A stretch of DNA of 64,000 nt from Pinus tabuliformis (Eukaryota > Streptophyta > Pinopsida > Pinales > Pinaceae). The notes below the pieces were generated by a model that worked only from the letters and a program-made list of their open reading frames with translations, searched no databases and was not told the DNA's origin. Where the stretch lies: contig CM062808.1 in the NCBI GenBank assembly GCA_031772625.1, positions 145,430,605 through 145,494,604 on the forward strand, written 5' to 3'. Below are positions 20,174-31,090 of this stretch, piece after piece. The translations under genes and the position numbers were made by a program. Position 1 is the stretch's first letter, and each line of letters starts with the position of its first letter.

Positions 20174-20790
20174 TGTTACACAAAAATATCGTCACCATGA
20201 TTATTTAGAGTCAGTATGGGTCTATCATCACTTGTATTGTCCTCTTAAGCAAGTCTAAGACCTCAGCTCTTCAAATCAAGCTTTGGAAATGGGAGAAAGA
20301 CATTAAATATCAATGTAACTCTGGTTCCGCACTTTCTCTCATGGTTACCTGCGGTCCCGCACCTTCTGTGTACAAAAGCTGCGTACCTACCCGCTCTGTC
20401 CCTAACGGTGTAGGTGCGGACCCCTATGAAAGTCAAAAGGCGCAAATTTTATCTTAAAAAACTCACTTTGGGTTAATTCTAGAGTTTTCTAGAAGGAATT
20501 TTGACGTGGATTGTTTGCTCTGAGATGGTTCATGCATCCCAAAAGAGAAGGAGCTAATCCCTTGACTAAAGGAGCTATCCCTTTGAAGGAGGGCTTTATC
20601 CCTTTGAAGGAGGACCTAGTAACTTCCCTCCATTGCACTATAAATACAGGCATTGGGGTGAGGACTAGGGAGGTTAGAAGCTGAACATTTTGAGGGTAAA
20701 TGCTGGTGAAATTAAGACTTCCTAGTTGAGTTTAAGAGGAGAGAGCACATACCTTTTTGGCTTCATTGGGGAGTGAGTGAAACTTGTCAA

Positions 20791-20974
20791 TGTTGGACAC
20801 CTAATCCTAAAGGGTTAGCGTGGAAGTTGAATGGAAAAAGCAGTCCAAGAGACCTTGGGATCCGAATCCCAAGAGTCACCTATTGTACTATAAATGTACA
20901 TCTATTGTTAATAAAAATTACACTCACTGATTTATCTTTCTCATATCTGTCTTGCTATCCATGTGAGTTTAACA
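20791..20974 (+). repeat. Element B 5' LTR
   Basis: 184 bp, TGTTGGACACC to GAGTTTAACA, ends inverted as TGTT/AACA. It contains CTATAAATGTAC (about 20888), a likely TATA box. Identical to the 3' LTR except at three positions. Confidence 0.92.
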
Positions 20975-20987
20975 TGGTATCAGAGCC
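20975..20987 (+). promoter_or_regulatory. Element B primer-binding site (tRNA-iMet)
   Basis: TGGTATCAGAGCC directly follows the LTR. This is the standard site complementary to the 3' end of plant initiator tRNA-Met used by many copia elements. Confidence 0.9.
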
Positions 20988-21230
20988 ATGATATGTGGCC
21001 TGTGTAGTTTTGTGCAACTGGTCTGAACACTGGCCTTTGTCATTCTGACTTGAGCACTGTCCTCAATGCCTCTGTCCTCTGAAGAATTAATTTGGTGAAT
21101 GATTACTTGGTCCAGAGCGGAAGGCAGAAGAATGCCTCTGTTGAATCGACATACCACCGGTAACATAAATGTTTTTGATGCTCCCTGAAATACGTTTGCT
21201 GCTTTGAGTATTTGTATGAATGCATTTTTT
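20988..21230 (+). other. Element B leader upstream of the SINE
   Basis: Non-coding leader between the primer site and the SINE. No ORF or motif is supported. Confidence 0.4.
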
Positions 21231-21246
21231 CAAATATAATGGTATT

Positions 21247-21367
21247 TGTTTTTTGTAAGCTGGGGTGGGACTCATAGATCATACTCGCCTGCCTCTGCAA
21301 GATTTGAACCTGGGTGGGGGGTGCTACAGCGCACCGCCCTCACCATTACATCGTGCACCAAAGTGCT
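21247..21367 (-). mobile_element. tRNA-type SINE inserted in element B
   Basis: 121-bp insertion bounded by a perfect 16-bp direct repeat CAAATATAATGGTATT (21231-21246 and 21368-21383). On the minus strand it carries GGTTCAAATC, which fits the pol III B box (GGTTCRANYC), and ends in an A-rich tail (CTTACAAAAAACA) next to the left repeat. A TGGTGCACGATG stretch near its 5' end could be the A box. A long perfect TSD, A-rich tail and B box together indicate a short tRNA-derived SINE. Confidence 0.75.
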
Positions 21368-21383
21368 CAAATATAATGGTATT

Positions 21384-24268
21384 GAATGCTACCGTTTTTC
21401 AAATAAATGCTGCTCCTTCTGCCATATAACGCTGCCTCTGCCATTTTCTGTCCTGCCATTCTGAGTCTGCTCAGTCATTATTCCTCTGTAGTAATCTGCT
21501 AAAAAAAGAGGAAGAAAAGAAACGCCATTCTCTTAAGCTTCCACACAGTTCTGCCATTTTCTACTGCTTGTCAGAACTTGAGCGTTTTATTCTTCACTGA
21601 GAGAGCAGACACTAAGCCTTATTAGTTAGAGTTGCTGGTCCAACAGAGAAACGCACATTACCCTATCTGTCATGTATTCTGCGATGAAGAAAAACAAAAC
21701 GCTTCTGCCTATTCTACCTATTTTGCAGAACTGAGAGATCTGCCATTGAATAACTGACACCTTCGCCTGTTGCGTTCCGGGATGATTCCTTTTCTTTCAT
21801 CCGACATGTGAAGTTTTTTTAGGCTATGAATTACGGGTAGTATTACTCATATATGGCCGCGGAAGCTCAGGATACTAGGACGACGAGAGAGAACAGATTT
21901 GATCCCAAGACATTTCAACGGGGTATTTGGCGCGCTAGCAAGAGAACTAGACTTCTTGCATCTTGTAGCTCATGGAATCCACTTTCGCGGAAATTTGACT
22001 AAGCTCAGCCGGTTCGCCTATTGTTCCAACGATTGAGTTTGCCCTTAAGCACGGGGTTCCTTATTTATGGACTTCACAATCAAGCTTTTCTCTATGTACA
22101 TGTGAAATATTCTGCATTGCCACTCCTCTACGCGGTGAAATATTCTGTAGCTTCTGTGGATTCTATGGTTGCTCTGAGACTAGTTGGTAGGCTCTTGGGC
22201 ATTGAATAAAGGTTTGGTTTCTATGTAAATATTCTGGTTGATTGCGTCTTTACTACGCAAGTTATAGGTATTGTAGCCTCCTCCCAAATAAGGCTTACCA
22301 ACCACCATACGTCACTTACTATTATCAAAAAGATGTTATACAAGCCACTGTGTTGTTTGCATTGAGACTGTTATACGAGCCATTGTGTTGTTTGCACACT
22401 GCTACTCTCTCTACGCTCAAAGATTCATAGCGCTCGCCTCCTCCCATACGTTGTTGATGCAGATTACCACTTCGATATCTATGATTATTAGCGCAGATTA
22501 CGACTTCGATATCTATGATTATTAGATCCACCTTATGCCGAAATCAGTAAGTATAACGCTTGCTACACTTGTTATTCCAGAGGCGTCATAAAAGTAATGT
22601 TTGCTGTGGTATTCACGCTGGATGACAATGTTGCAGTTGAGAGGTTTTCAAGTCATTAGTCTCGCAAGTGCCCATGCTCGAGCAGTGAAGTTTGGAGGTC
22701 GATTCCATATTCAGTTAACGCTTGGTCCTCTACAGGAATAACACAGCTGAGCGCCAGTCCTCTGCCACCGGTTTATAACCCTGTGTGGAAGGTGGAGCGT
22801 TATAACAGCCTCAGAGGTGGTCGGACCCTCGGCGTCCAGCTTCGGATAAACAATCGGCTACATTTCTCCAGCAGCTATTTCAGATTTGCCTGTGTAATAA
22901 GATTGAAGAAGCTGTTGCCTCTGTTCATCTTCTTTATTCATCATTGGCCCTTGATGTAAATACAAACTTTGTTTCCAATATTTTGTTTGTAATTTATTAT
23001 TTTTGGGAATAGTGGCAACAGTTCATGTGTGAGGGAAATAATAGCGGCTTTTGAGTATCATTCTTATTATAAAGTGCTGGGTCACAACCCGGCCATGTTA
23101 TCCTGGAATACCAAGCGTCGGCCATTGCCTTCTTCCAATTCCAACGTCGGCCATCTGATCTTCTTTATTCTTTTCCCCCGACAAGGGTTTTCAGGTCTCT
23201 GAGAGGTTCTTCGGTTATGAAACGAAAGTGTGGCAAAATAAAATAGGGTTTTCTCTGAGGAAAAAATGAATCACTAGACTGAATAAAAGTTCGATTGACA
23301 TGACAAAATAAATGAAGGTTCGAGGGCAACGCAGAATGTGTTGTACAAGAGCAGAGTAGTGATGTGAAACAAATTCCAAACACGATTGCAATTTTCATCG
23401 CTAGCAGGTATATTCGAATTCCAATGTCGGGCATCTGGGTTATTTCAAAATAAGCTAACACCGAAGTGCAGTGATCAGTTGTGGAGATTGCAAACATTAG
23501 CGGATGGAATCGCAATTTCAAATTCCTCGACCAATTTAATAACAAAATAGCAACAGAAAACGCTAGGAAAACTGCCGAAATAAGGCCTCAGGTGGAACGA
23601 GACCAATTCTAGGCTAAGATGGGTAACAACATCAAAATATGCATGGTTTCTTTGTAGATGACGTACTCATCATGGGCAGTGTACAATTATCTGGAGGTTT
23701 CCTCTTAGATTAACAAGAAGCAGATTTTAAGAGCAGTATTGAAGCCACCTCGAAGCAGATTTGGTGTTGTCCATGAAACAATTTGAAACAACTTCTGAGT
23801 GAAGTGATTCGTGGAGAAGTGATCAGCATTGTGAAGTGAATTTGAGTCATTTTTTGAAGTCATTTTTTTGCAGTTTCTTGTAGAAATTTTGGAGCAGTTT
23901 CTTGTAGAGATTTTGCATGATTTCCATAGCAGCTAGATGCTCTGAAGTTTGAAGTTAAGGACAGCACTCATCTTCACATTTATATTTTTTTGCATTGGTG
24001 ATGTTATGCTCCAGTTCATTCTTGAAACGAACTGTGGACTGTTGATTTACCATGTGCCCAATTGTACCAATGTTTATTGTAGCTTGACGAGAAATGTTTA
24101 TTGTATTTTAACTTGGTAACATCCAGCTTACAGAGGTCTGCTCCATCAACCATTTTCACGACATTGTTGCCACTTGATAAGCCCTTACAATATCTTGTAG
24201 TAAGAGTACAATATTATTTTTCTGTTGCTGTTGCCTCAGTTGTGTTTTTTAAGTGACATTGAAGAAAA
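21384..24268 (+). other. Element B internal non-coding region, possible captured sequence
   Basis: About 2.9 kb. A short ORF at about 21853-22002 (about 49 codons, MAAEAQDTRTTREN) ends in a stop. A readable stretch at about 22650-22735 (Q-V-I-S-L-A-S-A-H-A-R-A-V-K-F-G) is followed out of frame by one at about 22750-22970 (P-P-V-Y-N-P-V-W-K-V-E-R-Y-N). These may be exon remnants captured from a host gene, but I cannot name it. Small direct duplications are present, such as GATATCTATGATTATTAG twice (about 22470-22530). The rest shows nothing definite. Confidence 0.35.
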
Positions 24269-25198
24269 ATGGCTAGACTTGAAGATGCATTAAAGTTATT
24301 GAATATCCTAATTCATTCCACTGTTGATGAGATGGTCAAAGTTAACAAAGAAACTCTCTTTGACATCCAAACCTCTCTGCAAACTGCACATGAGAATATT
24401 GAGTTTTTGCAGCTTGAAACAAAGCTACAGCAGGAAGAATTACACCAGAGGAGTCATCATTCTGAACCTATTTCTGTTCAGAACAATGAAGCAGACTCCC
24501 ATAAACAGCAAGTCAATAATGTTACAGTTCATTCAGATAAAGCAGCAAAGTTTCATGCAGATGCAGAGGTTCAGTCTGCACTTCCCAAGCCCATCATCAG
24601 ACCTTGGGAACAGCTTGTCCACAACAAGCACAGAACTAGTCTTGGATATGACAAGGACTTGTCCTTTCATATTCCAGACTATGCCAAGCCCATTCAGTTT
24701 CAGAGTGCTGGATTCATTTATGACAGTTCACCTGCTCCTCATGACAGTTCAGCTTCAGCTGTTCCAGATTCTGCCCCTCTTCCACAGCAACAACAACAAC
24801 AAAAACAACAGATCGTGAAATGCCAACACTGTGATCGAGTTGGCCATATGAAAGATCACTGTTTTGATCTTCATCCATGTGAGCACTGTCATAAAACCAG
24901 CCATTCTTCACACAGGTGCTTCAAAAACAAACGTCCTGCAAGAACAAAGATTCATCTTGGATGGATCGCTTCTTGGCAATGGGCATCAACAGCCAAGAAG
25001 ATATTCCAAACACATGTCAGAACTTGTTCCAGAGTACTGAACAGTCTTGCATTTGAGTTTTCTCCATCTTCTCACCTTGTATCTGACAAGGGGGGAAATG
25101 ATGGTCATCTACAAGCTTCAAAGTCACATCAAGCGAGCCTGAGCCACAACCTGCCACACCAGTTTCAGAGTTGCAGCCAGAGACAAAGATGCCCGTGA
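24269..25198 (+). CDS. Element B nucleocapsid-like protein (coiled coil plus two zinc knuckles)
   Basis: Intact 309-codon frame, ATG at 24269. Residues about 1-70 are leucine- and charge-rich with coiled-coil character (N-I-E-F-L-Q-L-E-T-K-L-Q-Q-E-E-L). The middle is histidine/serine-rich, with a short glutamine run near residue 175. Two CCHC zinc knuckles follow: C-Q-H-C-D-R-V-G-H-M-K-D-H-C and C-E-H-C-H-K-T-S-H-S-S-H-R-C, both CX2CX4HX4C. No capsid-like domain, protease or RT is present. It resembles the C-terminal part of a copia gag and would bind element RNA. The C-terminal 90 residues show no motif and may be read-through of non-coding sequence. Confidence 0.7.
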   Translation: MARLEDALKLLNILIHSTVDEMVKVNKETLFDIQTSLQTAHENIEFLQLETKLQQEELHQRSHHSEPISVQNNEADSHKQQVNNVTVHSDKAAKFHADAEVQSALPKPIIRPWEQLVHNKHRTSLGYDKDLSFHIPDYAKPIQFQSAGFIYDSSPAPHDSSASAVPDSAPLPQQQQQQKQQIVKCQHCDRVGHMKDHCFDLHPCEHCHKTSHSSHRCFKNKRPARTKIHLGWIASWQWASTAKKIFQTHVRTCSRVLNSLAFEFSPSSHLVSDKGGNDGHLQASKSHQASLSHNLPHQFQSCSQRQRCP

Positions 25199-25621
25199 TC
25201 ACAGATTGAGAACACTTCCTCTAGCAGAAGGCACCAGCTTCTTGCCAGTTTTGGAAGAGTTCCAGGAATTCCATTAAGCATTCCAGAGTTGTTGGTTATC
25301 CTTAAACCATCACAGGTTGAGACTTCCCTTTTCAGGTTGAAGTTTTACCTTTTATGCGGGGTGAGACCTCCCTTTTATGGTTGAAGGTTTCCCTCTTTAA
25401 AACAATAAGATCACTTCCTCTAGCAGAAAACTTCAGTTTCTTGCCAGTTTTGGAAGAGTTCCGGGAACTGCACTAAGCGTTCCAGTGTTGGTGGTCATCC
25501 TTAAACCACCGCCCTTTATACCAACATTTCATAGAGCACAATCAGCCTAGTGCTGCCATGCATTCTTTGCACATTTTGTATTACAGCTCTTTTCTTGGAC
25601 TCATACATAACCCTTCGGATT
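25199..25621. repeat. Element B 3' direct duplication, period about 199 bp
   Basis: CACTTCCTCTAGCAGAA followed by CTTGCCAGTTTTGGAAGAG starts near 25213 and again near 25412, with similar sequence after each (a TCCTTAAACCA word). Between them, paired GAGACTTCCCTTTT and GAGACCTCCCTTTT words repeat. Non-coding. Confidence 0.65.
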
Positions 25622-25632
25622 AAGGGGGGGAA
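25622..25632 (+). promoter_or_regulatory. Element B polypurine tract
   Basis: AAGGGGGGGAA abuts the 3' LTR. It is the expected plus-strand primer site. Confidence 0.85.
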
Positions 25633-25816
25633 TGTTGGACACCTAATCCTAAAGGGTTAGCGTGGAAGTTGAATGGACAAAGCAGTCCAAGAGACCTTGG
25701 GATCTGAATCCCAAGAGTCACCTATTGTACTATAAATGTACATCTATTGTTAATAAAAATTACACTCACTAATTTATCTTTCTCATATCTGTCTTGCTAT
25801 CCATGTGAGTTTAACA
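25633..25816 (+). repeat. Element B 3' LTR
   Basis: 184 bp, same ends as the 5' LTR. Differences from it: A to C in GAATGGACAAAG, C to T in GGGATCTGAAT, and G to A in CACTAATTTA. Followed by TSD GTCAA. Confidence 0.92.
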
Positions 25817-26257
25817 GTCAAAGTAGAGGGGACTTCTTGTTGCACCCTGGGAGGAGCTTGTACAGCGTCAAGGCGAAGGTTGTAAAGTTCTTCTTCTTTT
25901 GAATTAATACAATCAAACTCATTTTTCTCAACAAGTATCTTATGTTATTTGTTTCATGGAATCCTTGACTTTCATGTTAAATATGTTTTATGCAATTGGT
26001 TTTTCAGGTGCTATTTAATTTGTTTGCCTTATTTTTGTTTGCAGATTCGCGAAAAGGAGCTCATTTGGATCAAAGGAGCGAGGGCATCCACAAGCTTGCG
26101 TTGGACCAAAGGTAGGCCCTAAAAACACTTGTTTGCTATTTTTTATTAAAGCATATTTAGAGAAAGATAGTGTCTAGTTAGTTTTCTTGTCATTAGGTCT
26201 TCTTTAGATTCTAGGAAGGTTTATCTTGTCCGCAAGATCGACTCATTCCGTGCGACA

Positions 26258-29200
26258 TTTACCAAATCAATTTTCTCAAAAATGATTTGAATTGATGACC
26301 AAATATCATTGATGGAATCAATGATATTGGTCCATAATATCTTCCTGATCTATCCTAAAGGCCTGTCAAATGTTAGGTCCTTCTCCAATGCTTTTATTTT
26401 CTCTGTCATGCTCTTATTTTTCCTTCTTTCTTATGAAAAATTTACTTTAGATAAATCATATTTCTACTCTAAGGTAGTGAACTGTTCTTTTACCTTTTGC
26501 AATTTTGAGACCTGAAGTTTCATTTCCTCCATTGATTTGATCAAGTCCTCTATATTTGGTGTTGATGTTCCTGCCTGTGTTGAACCTTTTGCTTCCACTG
26601 GTGAAGATGTTGCCAAAGGAGCATTTGGTGCTAAAACTGCTGCCATTGTGGAAGGAACTGCTGTTGAAACTATGGGCACTATAGTCTGGGGCTAGGTGGA
26701 CAACTCACTTTGCCTTGACTGCGCTGCTTTCTCCAATTCCTGCTCTATTTCCTTCAATTTCTCATTTAACTTAAGGACCAAGTCCATAAGTTGTTCTTCA
26801 TTTTTCTTCTCTATAACCTCGAGCAGTCTGAGGGTGAATGAGTGGTGGCAACTTAAAATATTTTCTAAGTTCAGCTATGTCATCATTATTTTTCTTGATT
26901 AAGCTTTATGTTACCTTAACATATTTTAGGTCATGACCCAGCTCGATCACTAACTCTTCCAATGATTTTATTCTGTTGTCCTTTGCTTGTGAGGAAGCTT
27001 TCTTTAGTTTCAATTGGGTTGTAGTGTTGCTTAAAGAATTTTGTAGTCTGTGTGCCATCATTGCTTTGCTGGTCAGAGTTGAATACACCATCTCACCTGT
27101 TTTCTTGTGTAGTTCAATTTGATTGATAGGGTGAATGTCTTTAGCCAAAACTTCGAAGTCGGTTTTGAGGTAATCTGCCAAGGAATTTGGTTGCTGCACT
27201 GAGGGCTTGATGAAACTCATTTGCATTTTTCCTTCTTTGATGTCAAAGGCTGACATCAATTTGGTTTGGTTTGTAGGGCCATCTTGAAGAATTGAGCATA
27301 GGCTTGGGCCTTTAGTTGCTCATTCTTTGTCTTGATCTCCTTAAATTTCTCTTTTATATCTATAATTTTCTCAGAAGAAGACCTGAAGGATGACAATTTT
27401 GTGCTATGTTGTCTCTCTAATTCTTGCCTTTGTGAACTTGAGGGTGCATCCAGTGTTCCACCTATTGGGAATGTGTGTGCAATATATGTCCCTCTTTCCC
27501 CATGCTTTCTGTTGTTTCCCTGATGAATTCCTCTTCTGAGTATGGATTCAACCTTTGCCTCTTAGCAAAGGGTTAATCTATGGGTATGCTTGGAGGGGTA
27601 CCTACTTCCCTGTCTATTTTCAAGTTCCTTTCCTCATTTAGAGGAGTTTGTAACACTGGAGGATTTCCCATACTAGCTTGAGCTAGATGTGGCTGTGGTG
27701 GAGCTAACTCTTCAGAGATTTCAGGCTGCTCTAATACTTTTGGTTGTTTTGATGTTTGTGGTTGCCCTGATGTAGGGGCACTTTTTTCCTGTGTTTGTCC
27801 CTGTGATGTTTCTGCTATGGGAGCACTAGTTTCTGGTTTTTGCTTTTGAGAAGTTTCAGCTGGCACCTGTAAAAAAGTGTCCAGGTCAAGTCTCTTCTCC
27901 AAATATTTCATCACATTATGAACCTCAACCTGATTAGTTTCTTGTGCAATCAATGTACCTTCCATCCATTCATTTAAATTAGCATATTGTTCTATTTCAG
28001 GGATTCTGTGATGGAAATAGGGTGACAACTTGTGTTTCATTCTTCTATCACAAATGAAATTGTGAGTGTCATATGGCCGCCAAACAAAGCTTTTATTTAA
28101 ATGCATCCTTGTTTCTAGGATTTCATCTGCTTCTTGTCTTGATTTTCTGTTGTTGCACACAAATGGGCCCAAGTGGTCTTTGATCCTCAGTTGGGCTTTC
28201 TTCTTTACTTTTGTGAAGTTGATTTGATCAGAGTTGATTAGTTTCCTGTAGTACTCCAGGGAAAATAATCTCATGGGGACATACTTGGGCAGTTTGTAAG
28301 GTGGAAGTTCACACCCATAGACTCTGATCTCAGTGTGATTCTGCTATAAATACCAGTCACCTATCTTGTACTGCTTTGACAACTAAAGGATTCTCTTGAT
28401 ATCATCACTGATTCTAGGAGGAGGATGTCCTATCAGCATGGTAGTGACAGGATGAAAAAATTGATCAATGAAATCTATATATGAATAAGGGGAAGAGGGG
28501 GAGGAGTGAAAAATAAAGGTCCAGAAAATGACTGACCTAGGGTTCCCTTTGGTATCAAGCTTGTGCACAGAGAAGGTGAATTTATCAGTTTGATAGTACA
28601 GGAAGAGGTGATACAAGACTTTGGAATATTTGAACACTCTTTCATTCTCTAGCCTCATAAATTGGTCATGTATTTTGTCAGCTATGAATGTGGCATAGTC
28701 ATATTCGATAGCAGGAGGCTGACCAAGGGTGAAGATAGTCATGCAGGTAAAGGTCAGCTCATCTACATATTCATCAGTTGTGAAACCTAAAATGGTAGCA
28801 ATCATAGATATAATGTCCCTACCAAGACTATTAAAAGCACATGTCATATAAGGAGGGTGGTCCTTTGTTATGGAACTTTCTATCATGAAGGTTGGACAGA
28901 CTCTAGAAATCTATGAGCTGGATAGCTTTGAGGATTTTTCAAGTAGGTCAACAATGGATAGGGGGGTAAGGTTTTGGCTAGGCTACAGTTGCAACATGGT
29001 ATTGATAGACTCGGCTGTAATGGTAAATAGGATTTTCTGGTCAAGGGACATCACAACCCTTAGATTAGGGTCATAGTTTGCTTGGAATTGGTGGACAATT
29101 TATGGGAAGATGTGGACATAGGGGAATTGGTACATAGCGATTTTTTATTCCCAAAGGCCAATTTTGTTAGCATTGTTTAGGTGATTGTCCTGGTGTCTAC

Positions 29201-29333
29201 AATGTAGTTTCAGAAGGCATTCACCAATTGCAAGGTCTTTTATTTGGAAATATTTATCAGATAAGGGGAGGTGATCCAAATCCCTGTGAGGAGTAGAGAT
29301 TGGAGGGACGTTTAGGGCAACTAGGGTTTCCAT
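26258..29333 (-). pseudogene. Element F unknown protein, N-terminal and middle part
   Basis: Long minus-strand reading from ATG at 29333 (context ACCAAGATGG, purine at -3 and G at +4) to the A insertion at 26258; it continues at 5985. The first ~580 codons (to about 27570) keep one frame with several stops (for example at 29145 and near 28381), with recognisable blocks D-L-D-H-L-P-L-S-D-K-Y-F, F-N-S-L-G-R-D-I-I-S-M, G-N-P-R-S-V-I-F-W-T, D-F-I-D-Q-F-F-H-P-V and L-S-K-Q-Y-K-I-G-D-W-Y. A proline/serine/glutamine-rich linker with Q-K-P-E-T-S-A-P repeats follows (about 27580-27850), then predicted coiled coils in shifted frames. No RT, protease or zinc motif. I do not recognise the family. With the 3' part it would exceed 1000 residues. 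Confidence 0.55.
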
Positions 29334-29700
29334 CTTGGTTCTTATGGATTCAGAAATGAAAATGGGAATTTTTGAGTCAAAATGGGTGAAACAGAGGTTG
29401 TAGGAGTCTTTGATTTTAATCCCTACAGTTAAAACACACTAAAATGGTGGGTTTCAACATAATTGCAGAGGAATTTTAGTATTTAACAGGCTTTATGGAA
29501 AAAAACTGGTAAATACATGTTTATTGAGCGATTGAAAATGGTGAACTCGTTGACTGGAAGTATACAGTGGAATGGAGTGACGTTGGAGAGAAAATTTCAC
29601 GGTAGTTGATAGTTTGGGGTACGAGTTGGTTGGTTTCTACGTATCGACTGCATGCATGGGTTTTTCAGAATAAAGAACAAAAAAGGATTATACATTGTTT
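29334..29700 (-). other. Element F 5' untranslated stretch next to the unknown protein
   Basis: Sequence directly upstream of ATG 29333 on the minus strand, without ORFs. It is cut off from the rest of the F 5' region (37181-38856) by G. It would be the 5' leader of the F transcript. Confidence 0.4.
29696..29700. repeat. Target-site duplication of element G, left copy
   Basis: TGTTT before 29701, with an identical TGTTT at 37181-37185 after the other LTR. Confidence 0.9.
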
Positions 29701-30719
29701 TGTTGGAAATAATACCGAGAGGGGGGGTGAACCAATATTATCAAATCAATATAACTTTTTCATTTCCATATTCATATTCATAAACCATGTATAACTAGAG
29801 TACTTATGATTCAATTAATCCATTAAATGATGATCTTTAGTTAGTGCAACAGAACTTCATTAACCATATGAGAAGTAAACAGGTGTAGTAAAACAGATCA
29901 TCACACACAAGAAGCACACATGAACACCATGATGTAAGGTGGAAACCCAATGTGGGAGAAAACCACCTGCTGCAATATGTCTCTATCTTATTTGAATTAG
30001 AAACTTCTTTTACAATGATTTTGTACTGGCGCAGTCTTATACCAGTACGCAGGCTTCAACCTGCAGAATGCTACAACCTTCTCTCGTTCTCCAGATTCTC
30101 CTGGAAGGGAGCTACAACCCCCTTTGCTCTTGTACTAGCCGATCCATTTACTAGTACGTAGGTGCCGGCCTACTGAAATGCTCCAACCTTTACTCGTTTT
30201 CCAGCTGCTAGTGGAAGGGAGCTACCACCCCCTTAGCTCTTGTACTAGCTGATGTACTAGTACGTAGGTGCCAACCTACAGAAGGCTACAACCTTCTTTT
30301 TCATCCTCCAGGTACCACATTTCATACATTTTCAGACTGGATACTCCTGAAGCACAACACATAATTTGAAGGCCATGTTTCATCCAATTTTCATACTAGA
30401 CCCATCAATACGTAATCAATCAATCTTCTAAATCACCCAATCACCAGATCATTACATATACAAGGATAATATGTGTGCTAGATCTAGTCCATTAGATCAC
30501 ATAAAGGTAAGTCATTAAGAACTTGATCCATTCATCCATAAATACTGAAGCTAAACATAATCATTCAATCAATCACTTCTCAGAATGTTGTTATCAGAAC
30601 TCAATACCAGTAAGAAGACATTAATTCAGAACCCTAAACACAGCAGTAATAGACAAAATCATCTAAAACATATCTTCTGAGAAGTCCGCAACTTCACCAA
30701 TAGGAAGCATGTAGGTATC

Positions 30720-31090
30720 CGCACTTTCTCTGTGTCGAGCCTGTGTATATCGCATCTACACCTCGAGCTCGACTGCACACCTTCGCATCAGCTATTGTAG
30801 TTTTCCTGCACACCCCCGCATCTACACAGTCTTTTGATCTACGAGTATCGCACATGCTGTTGCGGCTTGCCTGCACACTTCGGTACCTGCAGAGTCTTCT
30901 GATCTGTGAGTATCCGCACCCGCTGCTGCGGCTTGCCTGCGCACCACCACACTTGCATAGTATTCTGATCTGCGAGTATCTGCACCTGCTACTACAGCTT
31001 GCCTATGCACCTCCGCACCTGTTGCTACAGCTCGCCTGCGTACCTCCGCACTTGCACCGTGTCGGGATTGCGTACCTCCGGGTATAGATA
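30720..31090. repeat. 66-bp tandem array within the left G LTR
   Basis: About 3.5 imperfect units of 66 bp, each running CTGCACAC...CTGATCTGCGAGTAT...GCACCTGCTGCTGCGGCTTGC. GC- and CpG-rich compared with its surroundings. The right LTR has the same array at about 35960-36340. Confidence 0.75.

Larger units (their letters stand above)
20791..25816 (+). mobile_element. Element B: non-autonomous LTR retrotransposon
   Basis: 5026 bp with LTRs of 184 bp (20791-20974 and 25633-25816), a tRNA-iMet primer site, a polypurine tract, and a perfect TSD GTCAA (20786-20790 and 25817-25821). The LTRs differ at three of 184 positions by my count, so it looks like a fairly recent insertion. The only coding content is a zinc-knuckle protein (24269-25198); there is no protease, RT or integrase, so it must use enzymes made elsewhere. 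The iMet primer site and short LTRs suggest a Ty1/copia origin. Confidence 0.92.
5986..26257 (+). mobile_element. Element A: Tat-like Ty3/gypsy retrotransposon, plus strand
   Basis: Complete but decayed LTR retrotransposon: 5' LTR 5986-7037, primer site near 7041, leader to about 9000, gag to about 12200, then protease, RT, RNase H and integrase to 15995, a second RNase H 16142-16543, an antisense gene 18331-16736, tandem repeats, polypurine tract 20159-20173, and a 3' LTR 20174-26257 split by B. Net LTR length without B is 1053 bp against 1052 bp for the 5' LTR. TSD is TTTAC on both sides. It is inserted in the coding region of F. The RT motif C-I-D-Y-K-D-I-N-R-A-C-P-K-D and the extra RNase H place it with the Tat group. 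The pol has one frameshift and several stops. Confidence 0.92.
20174..26257 (+). repeat. Element A 3' LTR, split by element B
   Basis: The LTR starts TGTTACACAAAAATATCG at 20174 and ends CCGTGCGACA at 26257. It is interrupted after GAAACTTGTCAA (20790) by B and resumes with GTCAAAGTAGAGG at 25817. Without B and one copy of GTCAA it is 1053 bp and follows the 5' LTR throughout. Confidence 0.92.

Noticed and set aside
22021..22430. Two 62-codon plus-strand ORFs in B as small genes
   Set aside because: Frames are near chance length, the sequence contains short direct duplications, and no motif is present.
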